This document shows, in pieces, positions 1 through 8,838 of a stretch of DNA of 36,851 nt. The position numbers and the translations under genes are program-made. Each line of letters starts with the position of its first letter. Position 1 is the first letter of the stretch. The notes under the pieces were generated by a model, which searched no databases, had not been told where the DNA came from, and saw only the letters and a list, made by a program, of their open reading frames with translations. Origin of the DNA: an uncultured Afifella sp. (GTDB lineage: Bacteria; Pseudomonadota; Alphaproteobacteria; Rhizobiales; Afifellaceae); assembly GCA_945787495.1 (NCBI GenBank), contig CALZIL010000003.1, forward strand, positions 1 to 36,851. The letters run 5' to 3'.

Positions 1-10
1 ATTGGATTTT

Positions 11-86
11 TGGTGCCGCATGCCGGACTCGAACCAGCGACCCCATCATTACGAATGATGTGCTCTACCAACTGAGCTAATGCGGC
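11..86 (-). tRNA. tRNA-Thr (anticodon CGT)
   Basis: Read on the minus strand, this folds into a full cloverleaf. The acceptor stem GCCGCAT pairs with ATGCGGC, followed by discriminator A and an encoded CCA. The D-arm is GCTC/GAGC. The anticodon stem CATCA/TGATG closes the loop TTCGTAA, so the anticodon is CGT (Thr, reads ACG). The T-arm is GCTGG-TTCGAGT-CCGGC. It lies downstream of hemY in the same orientation. A second tRNA-Thr(CGT) with a different T-arm and acceptor lies at the other end of the window. Confidence 0.96.
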
Positions 87-218
87 CAATCCGAACCGTC
101 CATCATGGCTGCCCATGCGGGCCGGATATGAGCGGCCTCATACTATCTGTTCGCCCACCGGGCAAGCGTCAAGACCGGTTGTGCAAAGATTGGCGCCGGT
201 GGTGGATAGCGGAGGCGG

Positions 219-2075
219 TCAGAATAGCTTGAACCGGCGGCTCGGCGGTTCAACGTCGATCTCCTCGACGCCGGGGTCGTCCGGCGGGCGCGGCAGGTCG
301 AGCACCGCGTCGGCATCGCGGCCGTTCTTTGTGCTGCCCGATTCGTCGCTTTTAGCAGGCTCAACTGACGTCTGTTCCTTCGGCCTGGGCGCTTCGCCGC
401 CATCGGCAGGCGCAGCCTGGGATGCAGGGACCGGCTCGGCTACAACGACGTCGGCATCGTCAATGGCAACTTCACTGGCAGCGACAGCAGCGGCCCCCTC
501 ATTGGCCTCGGCATCGGCGCCATTGCCGGTTTCCACTGCCTGCACTTTTTCCGCTTCGGCTTCCGGCTCGGCTTTCAATTCAGCCGGGCCGTCGGCACTT
601 TCGACGTCAATGGTGGTCACGTCGCCACCCGTGACGGTTGCCGCTTGTTCCTCAACCGCCATCTCAGCATCGCCAATCTCTTCAGTGGGCGGTGTTTCCT
701 CTTCGGCCTCGGCCGGCTTGGCTGGCTCGACTGGCAGAAGCACGACAGGCTCCAGTTCGGCATCGTCGATATCGATGGCAGCCGGCCCGCCGAGGCTTTC
801 AGCCGGCACTTTCCATTCCACCGCGTCGATCAGGCCGCTGACCGGCGAAACCGGCGCCCAGTTTTGCAGGACCATGCCGTCGGCAACCCATGCTGGATCG
901 CGCGCCGCATGCACCGCCCGTGACAACCATTCGCGGGCCCGCCCGCGATCGCCATGTTCGCCTTCCTCGATCTCCGCCATCAACAGCAGCGCGCCCTGGC
1001 TCGGCCGCGTCCGCACGACCGGTATCAGTGTCTCGCGCGCCCGCGCCCAGTCACGCGCTTCCATCGCCGCCCGCGCCAGCGCCAGCCGGCCCTCATCGGC
1101 ATGCGGCTTGAGCCTGGCCAGGGTTTCCATCCGCTTGAGCCGGTCGCGCGCCGAATCGCCCGGCCGTACATGGGCATAGGCCTCAGAGATTTCCGGGTGC
1201 GGATTGGCCTTCCATGCCGCTTCCAGGACCTTGGTGGCCCGGCGCAATTCGCCCAGCCGCGACAGCACCCGCCCGGCAACGACAGCGGCAGGCACCAGCC
1301 CCGGTTCGATATTGTGCGCTTCCAGCGCTGCCTGTTTGGCCGCTTCAGGATCGCCGTCTTCGGCTTCCAGGGCGCGCGCCGCCAGGATCACGGCCCGGTG
1401 GCGGCGCGCCGTTTTCTTGTCGATGGCCTTCTTGTCGGCGGCCGCGGCCAGCGTGCCGAGCGCGCTGCCCCAGTCGCCCTCGCCGGTCTGGTATCGCAAC
1501 AAAGCCCGTGTCGCCCATGGCGCGCCGGGAAAAATCCTGTGCGCCTCCTGTGCGGAATGCCGGGCAGCGGTGTGATCGCCGGCGCGTTCAGCTTCAATAT
1601 GCAGGCCCCGCAGACCGACGACCCGCGTCGCTGGCCATTCCAGCATGGCGGCAAAGGTCTGCCGCGCGGCATCGTGATCGCCCTTGGCCTGCGCCGTCTG
1701 GGCCTGCAGCAAAAGCGCCACGGCCTTGTCGGGCGACCGCTTGGCCGCCTCCGATGTGGCGCGCTCGGCGGTACGAATATCACCGGCGGCTATCGCCAGC
1801 AGGCCTTGTGACAGGGCGCTGCGGCCTTTTTCCGTGCGCCGCCCGGTCCAGGCGTCGATCGTCTTGCGCGGCGCCAACAGGACCAGCCGCAAAAACCAGA
1901 GCACCAGAACGGCAACCAGAACAACGACGCCGAAGGCCAGCGCGGCGCGCGCCAGACCTATCGCATAGGTCGTGCCACCGACCGTCAGAGCCAGTTCTCC
2001 GGAGGTGTCTTTCAACCACTCAAAACCGAAAACGATGGCGAAAAATATACCGATGAAAACAAGGAAGCGGATCAT
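219..2075 (-). CDS. hemY: HemY-like TPR membrane protein of haem biosynthesis
   Basis: This 618-residue protein has the HemY layout. Two hydrophobic helices (about residues 2-20 and 44-67) flank a short loop, matching the HemY N-terminal domain. A long alpha-helical, Ala-rich TPR-type region follows (about 95-420). The tail (about 440-600) is acidic, Ala/Glu/Pro-rich and probably disordered, ending in a basic PSRRFKLF. HemY proteins are inner-membrane proteins linked to late haem synthesis; their biochemical role is not well settled. The start overlaps the stop of the upstream Mic60-like gene by 4 nt (ATGA) and has a purine-rich ribosome site, so the two are probably translationally coupled. 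The hemC-hemD-Mic60-hemY order is typical of alphaproteobacteria. The long acidic tail is the part most likely to be lineage-specific. Confidence 0.9.
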   Translation of the reverse strand: MIRFLVFIGIFFAIVFGFEWLKDTSGELALTVGGTTYAIGLARAALAFGVVVLVAVLVLWFLRLVLLAPRKTIDAWTGRRTEKGRSALSQGLLAIAAGDIRTAERATSEAAKRSPDKAVALLLQAQTAQAKGDHDAARQTFAAMLEWPATRVVGLRGLHIEAERAGDHTAARHSAQEAHRIFPGAPWATRALLRYQTGEGDWGSALGTLAAAADKKAIDKKTARRHRAVILAARALEAEDGDPEAAKQAALEAHNIEPGLVPAAVVAGRVLSRLGELRRATKVLEAAWKANPHPEISEAYAHVRPGDSARDRLKRMETLARLKPHADEGRLALARAAMEARDWARARETLIPVVRTRPSQGALLLMAEIEEGEHGDRGRAREWLSRAVHAARDPAWVADGMVLQNWAPVSPVSGLIDAVEWKVPAESLGGPAAIDIDDAELEPVVLLPVEPAKPAEAEEETPPTEEIGDAEMAVEEQAATVTGGDVTTIDVESADGPAELKAEPEAEAEKVQAVETGNGADAEANEGAAAVAASEVAIDDADVVVAEPVPASQAAPADGGEAPRPKEQTSVEPAKSDESGSTKNGRDADAVLDLPRPPDDPGVEEIDVEPPSRRFKLF

Positions 2076-3757
2076 TGGCCTTCTCCCCCACCGGCCTTGG
2101 CAAGCCGCGACAGCGCTTCTGCCCGGAGCGACCCGGCAAGCGCATCGGCAGCCAGCCTCGCCTCCAGCTTTGCCGACCAGCCGGCCGATGCCTGCCGCGC
2201 TTCAGCCGGCAAGCCCTCCCAGGCGGTGCGCGCCGCTTTCAGGTTATTGCCCGTCAAGGCCTGCAGGACGGCACCGGTCTGGCGCATCAATTCGCCGCCC
2301 GCCGCCGGTCCGGCCTCGCGCACTTCGACAACATTGCGGGCACTCGCCATCAGCCGATCGACCAGCCCGGCACCTTCCGGCGCCGCCGGCCGCTCTGGTT
2401 CGGGCGGCAACATGGACGGGATCAGCGCTTCAAATTCCGCCGCCAGGACGGCCGCGTCAGGCAGTCCTTCTGCGGCATAGGCCGCAATCGCCGTCAAATC
2501 GGGTCCGCCATCCATACTCGATTGAAGAATCTGCAGCTCGGCAGCGAATGGACGACCAGCCGCCACGGCGGCCGCCAGGCTTTCCGCCGCCAGCGCCGAT
2601 TTCAACGCCGCAATTGATTGCGGCGATGCATTTTTATCGACCACGCCGGCAAGCTGCTCCACGCGCGTACCAAGCGCGGCAACAATTTGCGGGTCGATCT
2701 GCCCGCTCAATCCGCCCTCAAGCGTCTTGACGCGTTTGGTGAGTTCATCGGCGCTGGCGGCCAGCCGGTCGATCTCCGGCTTGACGGCGGCAGCGGCGTC
2801 GCTAGCAGTCTTACCGGCCAGAGCCTGAACAGCGGCGATCGATTCTTCCACGCCAGCGAGCTTTTGTTCGATTGCCGCAAGCCCGGCCTCCGGCCCGGCA
2901 GCGCCGGCCTGCACGGCCGATTCAAGCCCCGCAAGCCGCGCCTCCAGATCGCTCAAAGCTTGCGGTTGTTCGGCCTTGGCGATGCGCGCGCCTTGTTCGG
3001 CGAGCGAAGCCTCGATTTGCGTGATTTTTTCGCCCAGCGGTGCAAGGCCATCGGCGTCGGTCCCGCTTGTGGCAGGAAGCGCCGCAATCTGCGCCTGCAG
3101 ATCGGCGATCTGGCCGTCGGCTTCCTGTTTGACACCGGCGATTTGGGTTTGCAGGTCCGACAGACCCGGTTTGGCGCCGAAAATGGAGATCATCTGCAGC
3201 CGGTCCAGCGCCACGGCGCCGCCAAGCGCGATAATTCCCCCGGCAAAGGCAGCAACGAGCCGTGATGCCGCCGATGCTGAGGGCGACGATTTTTGTGATT
3301 CACGGGCGGTCGGCGGAACGGCGGATTGCGCCGGTCGGGCAGGTCCGGACTTCGAACCCACCGGCTCGCGATCAGGATGTCTGATCGCCGATGCGGCTTT
3401 TTTCGCGCCTCCGTCACCGCTAGCACCCGATTTCGTCGGCTCTTCGGCAATCTTGGCCGTATCAGCCGCCGCTCTGCCGCCCGCCGACTGTTTTTTGGCA
3501 GGCTGTCCCTTGGCAGCATCGGCCTTCAATGGCCCAGCCTTGACCGGCTCGCTGGCCATCTTTGACGGTTCCGGCTTTGACGAACTGGCGCTAGAGGAGG
3601 TCGATTGCGCCGGCTTCTTTGTCGCCTGGGCCGCCGGGCTGCTTTTCGTGCCGCCCTTGCTGACTTCCTCGGCATCGAGATCAATCGTCACGCCCTTGCG
3701 CCTGGCTTTAGACTGGCGCGGCCCGGTGCCTCGGCCGGAAGAGGGATCTTTCGCCAA
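2072..3757 (-). CDS. Alphaproteobacterial Mic60/mitofilin-like inner-membrane protein
   Basis: I place the start at a TTG at 3757, which has GGAG six bases upstream and gives 561 residues. An ATG at 3856 extends the frame but has no ribosome site. The protein has a Lys/Ala/Ser/Pro-rich, low-complexity cytoplasmic N-terminus (about 1-160) and one transmembrane helix (about 166-185). A long Ala/Glu/Gln-rich coiled-coil-like region with repeated 'IAxLxxQI' spacing follows, then a C-terminal helical domain of mitofilin type (about 430-561). Alphaproteobacterial Mic60 homologues lie beside hemC/hemD and are linked to inner-membrane invaginations and membrane contact sites; that role is transferred from the family. 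Position between hemD and hemY with a 4-nt overlap supports the call. The main alternative label is an 'uroporphyrin-III C-methyltransferase/HemX-like' annotation, which shares the same topology. Confidence 0.82.
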   Translation of the reverse strand: MAKDPSSGRGTGPRQSKARRKGVTIDLDAEEVSKGGTKSSPAAQATKKPAQSTSSSASSSKPEPSKMASEPVKAGPLKADAAKGQPAKKQSAGGRAAADTAKIAEEPTKSGASGDGGAKKAASAIRHPDREPVGSKSGPARPAQSAVPPTARESQKSSPSASAASRLVAAFAGGIIALGGAVALDRLQMISIFGAKPGLSDLQTQIAGVKQEADGQIADLQAQIAALPATSGTDADGLAPLGEKITQIEASLAEQGARIAKAEQPQALSDLEARLAGLESAVQAGAAGPEAGLAAIEQKLAGVEESIAAVQALAGKTASDAAAAVKPEIDRLAASADELTKRVKTLEGGLSGQIDPQIVAALGTRVEQLAGVVDKNASPQSIAALKSALAAESLAAAVAAGRPFAAELQILQSSMDGGPDLTAIAAYAAEGLPDAAVLAAEFEALIPSMLPPEPERPAAPEGAGLVDRLMASARNVVEVREAGPAAGGELMRQTGAVLQALTGNNLKAARTAWEGLPAEARQASAGWSAKLEARLAADALAGSLRAEALSRLAKAGGGEGQ

Positions 3758-3899
3758 CGTCGTCTCCGTAATCCGATAGTTTGATGCAGCGGATGAGCCA
3801 AACGGTTGATATTCGCCTAGCAAACGCACAACAGCCCAAAGTCCGCATGAGTTCAATAGGCAGTGGAAAATTCAGGTATGTAACTGACTAATTGTTCAT

Positions 3900-4622
3900 T
3901 TATACCCGAAATACAGCGTCAACGGTTGCAAAAAGGTGAATCTGATCGGGTTTCTCGGCGACATGAACGGGGCCTTCGAAAACCGCGGCAAGCGGTCGCG
4001 AAGCCGCTTCGGAAAGACAGAAGGCATGAACGCCGGAAAGCGCCGTCAGGCCGGCGGCGCGAAGCGCCAAAGCAAAAGCGGCCGCCGATCGTTGCGAATA
4101 GATGAGGACGCCGTCGATCTCGCCAGCGCGCAAAGCATCGACAGCCGCCTCGCTTAGCCCGCCGGCGTCTTCCATGTCGTAAACGACCCGCAAATCGACC
4201 GAAAAACCGATGTCTTCCAGCCGCCCCTCCAAATCGCCGGCTCGCGCCCGGCCGGCGAGATAAAGCAGCGGCCCGGCATCCGGCCGGCAGGTTGAGCCGA
4301 CCAGTGTGGCAAGGTCATCGACAGAGCCGCCGGCAGAACGCGCTTTGGCAAAGCCGGCCCGCCGCGCCATCAAGGCGGTGCGGTCGCCGACGGCGAGCAA
4401 TGGGCTGTCGGCGAACAGGTCGCGCTCGCGGTGGTCAAGCAAGGCGCGCACGGCATTGGTGCTGGTCACAAGCACCGCCTGATAGTGCCGTTTGGGGAGC
4501 CGCACATCCGGCAAAGGCCGGAACCGCATCAGCGGCGAGATGGTGACCGTGTGACCGAGAGCGCGCAACGCTTGCGCGGTGCGCCCGGCATCCGGTTCAG
4601 GCCGTGTCAGAAGAAGATGCAT
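3900..4622 (-). CDS. hemD: Uroporphyrinogen-III synthase
   Basis: This 240-residue protein starts at the ATG at 4622, inside the end of hemC (26-nt overlap); the longer open frame upstream is only hemC sequence read in another frame. The N-terminus LLTRPEPDAGRTAQALRALG is the characteristic opening of HemD. Other matching stretches are 'VLVTSTNAVRAL', 'LLAVGDRTA', 'LYLAGRARAGDLEGRL' and 'IDGVLIYSQRSAAAFA', the two-lobe pattern of the family. The enzyme cyclises hydroxymethylbilane to uroporphyrinogen III with inversion of ring D in the cytosol. It uses the product of the adjacent hemC, and the overlap suggests coupled translation. HemD sequences diverge strongly, so context adds much of the certainty. 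Confidence 0.92.
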   Translation of the reverse strand: MHLLLTRPEPDAGRTAQALRALGHTVTISPLMRFRPLPDVRLPKRHYQAVLVTSTNAVRALLDHRERDLFADSPLLAVGDRTALMARRAGFAKARSAGGSVDDLATLVGSTCRPDAGPLLYLAGRARAGDLEGRLEDIGFSVDLRVVYDMEDAGGLSEAAVDALRAGEIDGVLIYSQRSAAAFALALRAAGLTALSGVHAFCLSEAASRPLAAVFEGPVHVAEKPDQIHLFATVDAVFRV

Positions 4623-5556
4623 TGCCAATCCCGAGCCGCGCCAGGAATTCCTCGCCGGCCTGATCGCGCACCGCCCGGCCTGCCGACGCGCCGATGGTCG
4701 CCGCCTCAGCCGCGGGTCCGGACCGCCGCTCCGAAAAGACTGACCCGCCATCGGGCGCCAGCAGCAGGCCGTCGAAGACCAGATCAACACCCTCGATGCG
4801 GGCATGGCCGGCGATCGGCGTCCGGCACGACCCGTCAAGCACGTCGAGGAACGCCCGTTCGCAGCGCACCGCCGTCGCCGTCGGCCGGTCGTCGATCGTC
4901 GCCAAAAGATCCCGGACCGAGACATCGTCCTCGCGGCACTCGATCACCACCGCACCCTGGCCGCAGGCGGGCGGAAAGGCGTCAACATCGAGCAACGAGG
5001 AAATATGACCCGAAAGCCCGAGCCGCTTCAAGCCGGCATGGGCGAGCAAAGTCGCGTCGAAATCGCCATCGGCAACACGCCGCAACCGGGTCGGCACATT
5101 GCCGCGGATGAGTTCCACGCGCAGATCCGGCCGCGCCCGCTTGAGCAGCGCCTCGCGGCGCAAGGATGCCGTGCCGACGACGGCGCCCTCAGGCAGGTCG
5201 CCGACCGATTGCGCCGCGTGACCGATAAAGGCATCGCGCACATCCTCGCGCGGCAGATAGGCGGCAAGCACCAGCCCGTCCGGCAATACTGTCGGCATGT
5301 CCTTGGCCGAATGCACCGCCATGTCGATGGCGCCGGACAACAGCGCCTCTTCGATTTCCTTGGTGAAAAGGCCTTTGCCGCCCGCTTCCAGCAGCGCCCG
5401 GTCCTGGATCCTGTCGCCCGTTGTGCGAATGATGCTTGTCTCGATCGCATCGGCGGCAAGCTCGGTATTTGCGACCAGAGCGTCGCGAACCGCGCCCGCC
5501 TGCCACAGCGCGAGATCGCTTCCCCGCGTGCCGATTCTGACCGCTTTTGTTTGCAC
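4597..5556 (-). CDS. hemC: Hydroxymethylbilane synthase (porphobilinogen deaminase)
   Basis: I chose the GTG at 5556, giving 319 residues, close to the family's usual ~310. It opens directly into the conserved RIGTRGSDLALWQA segment and has GGGAA about 8 bases upstream. The frame extends to 5646, but that would overlap the divergent tsaD start. The protein has 'DRALLEAGGKGLFTKEIEEA', 'VHSAKDMPT' (substrate-binding Lys and catalytic Asp region), 'TASLRREA' and 'RGNVPTRLRR'. The cofactor cysteine lies in GSCRTPIAGHA (Cys about 244), where the dipyrromethane cofactor attaches. It condenses four porphobilinogens to hydroxymethylbilane, the substrate of HemD encoded by the overlapping downstream gene. 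It is divergently arranged with tsaD, as is common in Rhizobiales. Confidence 0.96.
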   Translation of the reverse strand: MQTKAVRIGTRGSDLALWQAGAVRDALVANTELAADAIETSIIRTTGDRIQDRALLEAGGKGLFTKEIEEALLSGAIDMAVHSAKDMPTVLPDGLVLAAYLPREDVRDAFIGHAAQSVGDLPEGAVVGTASLRREALLKRARPDLRVELIRGNVPTRLRRVADGDFDATLLAHAGLKRLGLSGHISSLLDVDAFPPACGQGAVVIECREDDVSVRDLLATIDDRPTATAVRCERAFLDVLDGSCRTPIAGHARIEGVDLVFDGLLLAPDGGSVFSERRSGPAAEAATIGASAGRAVRDQAGEEFLARLGIGNASSSDTA

Positions 5557-5621
5557 GTTTTGAGTTCCCGATGATAGGAGCCAGTGATCTGAACCCGTAG
5601 AGAGTGGCGCGCTGAAGCGCA

Positions 5622-6728
5622 ATGGTTTCCTCCCGCTCCAGTTCAAAGCCGCTGACCGTTCTCGGCATCGAGACGAGTTGTGACGAGACTGCAGCCGCGA
5701 TCGTCACCCGCGCCAGTGACGGTAGTGGCATGATTCGGTCAAATATCGTCCTCAGCCAACTGACCGAACACGCCGCTTTTGGCGGCGTTGTGCCGGAAAT
5801 CGCCGCGCGCGCCCATGTCGAAGCGCTGGATGGCGTCATCGCTGCCGCCCTGCGCGAGGCCAAGGCCGGCTGGAATGATCTTGACGCCATAGCGGTCACC
5901 GCCGGACCGGGCCTGATCGGCGGTCTTCTCCTCGGCACGGTGACGGCGGCGGCGATTGCGGCGGCGCGCGGCCTTGCCTTGATGCCGATCAATCATCTGG
6001 AAGGCCATGCCCTGACAGCGACGCTGACTGACGGCCTGGCTTTTCCCTATCTGTTGCTGCTCGTCTCCGGTGGCCACAGCCAGTTTTTGCTGGTTGAGGG
6101 TGTCGGCCGCTACAAACGCCTTGGCACGACCATCGACGATGCGCTCGGCGAAGCTTTCGACAAGACCGCCAAGCTGCTTGGCTTGGCCTATCCCGGCGGC
6201 CCCAGCGTCGAGCTTTGCGCCAGGAACGGCGATCCTGAGCGCTTTGATCTGCCGCGGCCGCTCACGGGCACAGCCGGTTGCGATTTTTCGTTTTCCGGTT
6301 TGAAGACAGCCGTCCGGCAGGTGGCTGAGGCCAATGCGCCGCTATCGGACCAGGACCTCGCCGATTTGTGCGCCGGCTTCCAGATGGCGGTCGGCGACGT
6401 GCTGGAGGACCGCCTGCGCCATGCCGTCGCCGCCTGCCGTTCAGGCCCAAACGGACGCCCCGGCCATCTTGTCGCCGCCGGCGGTGTCGCCGCCAATCTT
6501 TATCTGCGCGAACGGCTTGAACAGGCTGCGGCGGCGCTTGGCCTGACATTCATCGCGCCGGCGCCGGACCTGTGCACCGACAATGCCGCCATGATCGCCT
6601 GGGCCGGGGTGTCGCGCCTTGTCGAAGGCTTTCCGGCGTCAGACAATATCGCAGCTCGGGCGCGTTGGCCGCTCGACGAGGCCGCCGAGCCGGTCATCGG
6701 CGCCGGGCGCAAGGGCGCGCGGGCATGA
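5622..6728 (+). CDS. tsaD: tRNA N6-adenosine threonylcarbamoyltransferase TsaD
   Basis: This 368-residue protein of the Kae1/TsaD/YgjD family opens with [16 protein letters not shown] (ASKHA nucleotide-binding fold). It has the metal-binding NHLEGH (His125 and His129), [26 protein letters not shown] and the C-terminal [12 protein letters not shown]. TsaD transfers threonylcarbamoyl from TC-AMP to A37 of ANN-decoding tRNAs, with TsaB and TsaE as partners; neither partner is in this window. The length is slightly above the usual 340-365, because about nine Ser-rich residues precede the conserved start. The ATG at 5622 has no clear ribosome site. It overlaps gpsA by 4 nt. The tRNA-Thr genes at both window ends decode ACG and would be substrates, but that proximity is probably chance. 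Confidence 0.96.
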   Translation: MVSSRSSSKPLTVLGIETSCDETAAAIVTRASDGSGMIRSNIVLSQLTEHAAFGGVVPEIAARAHVEALDGVIAAALREAKAGWNDLDAIAVTAGPGLIGGLLLGTVTAAAIAAARGLALMPINHLEGHALTATLTDGLAFPYLLLLVSGGHSQFLLVEGVGRYKRLGTTIDDALGEAFDKTAKLLGLAYPGGPSVELCARNGDPERFDLPRPLTGTAGCDFSFSGLKTAVRQVAEANAPLSDQDLADLCAGFQMAVGDVLEDRLRHAVAACRSGPNGRPGHLVAAGGVAANLYLRERLEQAAAALGLTFIAPAPDLCTDNAAMIAWAGVSRLVEGFPASDNIAARARWPLDEAAEPVIGAGRKGARA

Positions 6729-7729
6729 GGGAAGCCAGCAACAAGATCGGCATTGTCGGCGCCGGCGCCTTCGGCACGGCATTGGCAACAATTGCCGCCC
6801 AGACCGGGCGCGCCGCCGTCATTTATGGCCGCGACCCTGCAAGCATCGCCGAGATCAACGAGCGCCGCACCAATGCGCACTATCTGCCGGACGTCAGATT
6901 GCCCGACGCTGTTTCGGCGAGCACCGATCCGGTTGCGCTGGCGCTGTGCGATATCGTCCTCATCGCCGTGCCGGCGCAGGCGACCCGCAAGGTGACGCAG
7001 GCGCTTGCCAACACATTGCGCCGCGGCGTTTACATTCTCGCCTGCGCCAAGGGGATCGAGCGCGAAACCGGCGCCAGCCAGGCCGCGATTCTCACCCAAA
7101 CCTTGCCGCACCGGCCGCTTGCGGTGCTTTCCGGACCCGGCTTTGCCGCCGATATCGCCAAGGGGCTGCCAACGGCGGTGACCATCGCCGCCCATGCGCT
7201 CAAAACGGCGCACCACGTCGCCGATAGCCTGGCAACCCCGAGCTTCCGCCCCTATGCCTCCACGGATGTGATTGGAGTCGAACTGGGTGGCGCCCTGAAA
7301 AACGTCATCGCCATAGCCTGCGGCGTCGTTGCCGGCCGCCGGCTTGGCGAAAGCGCCCGCGCGGCGCTGATCACCCGCGGCCTTGCCGAGATGATGCGTC
7401 TCGCCGACGCCTTCGGCGCGGAACGGCAGACCCTGATGGGCCTGTCCGGCCTTGGCGATCTCGTCCTGACGGCAACCAGCACGCAATCGCGCAACACCCG
7501 CTTCGGCGTGGCGCTTGGCGAAGGCCGCACCGTCGGCGAGCTTCTGGACGCCGGTATGCCGCTCGCCGAGGGCGCCCATACTGCCGGGATCGCTACCGAT
7601 CTGGCGGCGCGCCACGGCGTCGACATGCCGATCACCTCGGCCGTCGCGGCGGTCATTGCCGGGGCGCTCTCCGTGGATGAGGCGATTGCCGGCCTTGTCA
7701 CGCGGCCGCTGAAATCTGAAAACGCTTAA
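6725..7729 (+). CDS. gpsA: NAD(P)H-dependent glycerol-3-phosphate dehydrogenase
   Basis: This 334-residue protein starts at the ATG at 6725, sharing ATGA with the tsaD stop. The N-terminal Rossmann motif [13 protein letters not shown] (residues 8-20) binds NAD(P)H. Further family signatures are '[16 protein letters not shown]', '[10 protein letters not shown]', '[18 protein letters not shown]', the catalytic-lysine region [13 protein letters not shown], and '[11 protein letters not shown]'. It reduces dihydroxyacetone phosphate to sn-glycerol 3-phosphate for phospholipid synthesis. The tsaD-gpsA pair is a widespread alphaproteobacterial arrangement. In several Rhizobiales, as I recall, a YciI-like gene sits between gpsA and the EVE-domain gene; here only 33 nt separate them and none is present. 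Confidence 0.97.
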   Translation: MREASNKIGIVGAGAFGTALATIAAQTGRAAVIYGRDPASIAEINERRTNAHYLPDVRLPDAVSASTDPVALALCDIVLIAVPAQATRKVTQALANTLRRGVYILACAKGIERETGASQAAILTQTLPHRPLAVLSGPGFAADIAKGLPTAVTIAAHALKTAHHVADSLATPSFRPYASTDVIGVELGGALKNVIAIACGVVAGRRLGESARAALITRGLAEMMRLADAFGAERQTLMGLSGLGDLVLTATSTQSRNTRFGVALGEGRTVGELLDAGMPLAEGAHTAGIATDLAARHGVDMPITSAVAAVIAGALSVDEAIAGLVTRPLKSENA

Positions 7730-7762
7730 TACCAAAGATCATTACGATAGGGAGTAAAACTC

Positions 7763-8176
7763 ATGGCCTACTGGCTGTTCAAATCCGAACCCGGCGCATG
7801 GTCGTGGGAAAACCAGAAGGCGAAAGGCGAGGCCGGCGAGGAATGGGACGGCGTGCGCAACTATCAGGCGCGCAATTTCATGCGCGACATGAAGGTCGGC
7901 GATCGCGGCTTTTTCTACCATTCCGTCGATGAAAAGCGCATTGTCGGCATTGTCGAGGTGATCGCCGAAGCCCACCCGGATTCGACCACCGACGACGACC
8001 GCTGGGAATGCGTCGACATCAAAGCCGTCGCCGACATGCCCGAACCGGTCAGCCTCGATGACATCAAGGTCGATGAGCGGCTGGCCGATATGGTGCTGGT
8101 GAAAAATTCCCGTTTGTCCGTACAGCCGGTGAGCGCCAAGGAATGGAAAATTGTCTGCAAATTGGGTGGTATGTGA
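7763..8176 (+). CDS. EVE (PUA-like) domain protein
   Basis: This 137-residue protein consists of a single EVE domain. It has the opening YWLFKSEP, then 'WDGVRNYQARNFMRDMKVGD', 'FFYHS' and 'IVGIVEV', the residues that line the aromatic ligand cage in this family. AGGGAG lies 8 bases before the ATG at 7763. EVE and related PUA/YTH folds bind modified bases in nucleic acids; the ligand of this housekeeping, gpsA-linked subfamily is not established, so I give no specific function. It stands alone, unlike EVE domains fused to restriction nucleases, so there is no sign that it belongs to a defence system. It probably forms a unit with gpsA and the following membrane protein. Confidence 0.9.
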   Translation: MAYWLFKSEPGAWSWENQKAKGEAGEEWDGVRNYQARNFMRDMKVGDRGFFYHSVDEKRIVGIVEVIAEAHPDSTTDDDRWECVDIKAVADMPEPVSLDDIKVDERLADMVLVKNSRLSVQPVSAKEWKIVCKLGGM

Positions 8177-8249
8177 CTTTGCCGGTCGGGGGAACATGCC
8201 GTTATAGTTTGCCGCAACCGGGTTCCTGAAAACGGATTGGAATAATGTC

Positions 8250-8663
8250 ATGACCTTTTCCGGCATCAGCTATCTCGCCGTTCTTGTCGCCGCAATCGCC
8301 GGCTTTCTCGTCGGCATGGTCTGGTATGGCATTCTCGGCGAGCGATGGATGGCGGCGCTCGGCAAGAGCAAGGATGAATTGCTGCCCGACGGCAAGCCGC
8401 CGATCGCGACGATGGCGATAAGCTTCGTGAGCGAACTGGTCATGGCCTGGATGCTGGCCGGCGTCATCGGCCATATCGACGCGGTCACGGTCAGCGGTGG
8501 CATCATCACGGCGTTTTTCGTCTGGCTCGGTTTTGTCGCGACGACGCAACTGGTCAATCACCGTTATGGCCGGTATCCGCTATCCCTGACGGCGATCGAT
8601 GCCGGCCACTGGCTCGCCGTGCTTGTGGCAATGGGCATCGTCATCGGTCTGATGGGCACCTGA
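8250..8663 (+). CDS. DUF1761-family small integral membrane protein
   Basis: This 137-residue protein has four predicted transmembrane helices: about residues 6-27, 52-72, 83-103 and 116-135. It carries the family's early GMVWYGILGERWM and later 'ATTQLVNHRYG' segments. This matches my memory of DUF1761 proteins, whose function is unknown. GGA lies 7 bases ahead of the ATG at 8250. It follows the EVE gene by 73 nt on the same strand. Beyond it are 175 nt without a gene or obvious hairpin terminator before acs. Confidence 0.85.
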   Translation: MTFSGISYLAVLVAAIAGFLVGMVWYGILGERWMAALGKSKDELLPDGKPPIATMAISFVSELVMAWMLAGVIGHIDAVTVSGGIITAFFVWLGFVATTQLVNHRYGRYPLSLTAIDAGHWLAVLVAMGIVIGLMGT

Positions 8664-8838
8664 TCCTGTCTGATACGGCCCCGAACGGGTTCAAGGCTTA
8701 CTAAGACATTTCGTCCTATCCGACCAAAGTCCGACCGCCAGCACATGGACGCCGCCGGGCTCTCTCAGCATAATGCGGCACGAACAGGCGGGGCGGTCTT
8801 GGCTCCGCGCAAACAGACAAGCTGCGGGAGGACACGCA

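Noticed and set aside
140-172. Promoter for the left tRNA (TTGACG and TAGTAT on the minus strand)
   Set aside because: The hexamers are 21 nt apart, too far for a normal sigma-70 promoter. A 17-nt spacing gives only a poor -10 (CAGATA).
954-1811. Long plus-strand frames over hemY
   Set aside because: Arg/Gly/Pro/His-rich shadows of the HemY reading frame; hemY has the membrane helices and operon context.
6500-7735. 411-residue minus-strand frame over tsaD/gpsA
   Set aside because: It is antisense to two well-supported enzymes, with no recognisable domain or ribosome site.
7763-8176. EVE-domain gene as part of a defence system
   Set aside because: The protein is a stand-alone EVE domain beside gpsA/tsaD with no nuclease, helicase or toxin nearby; the setting is housekeeping.
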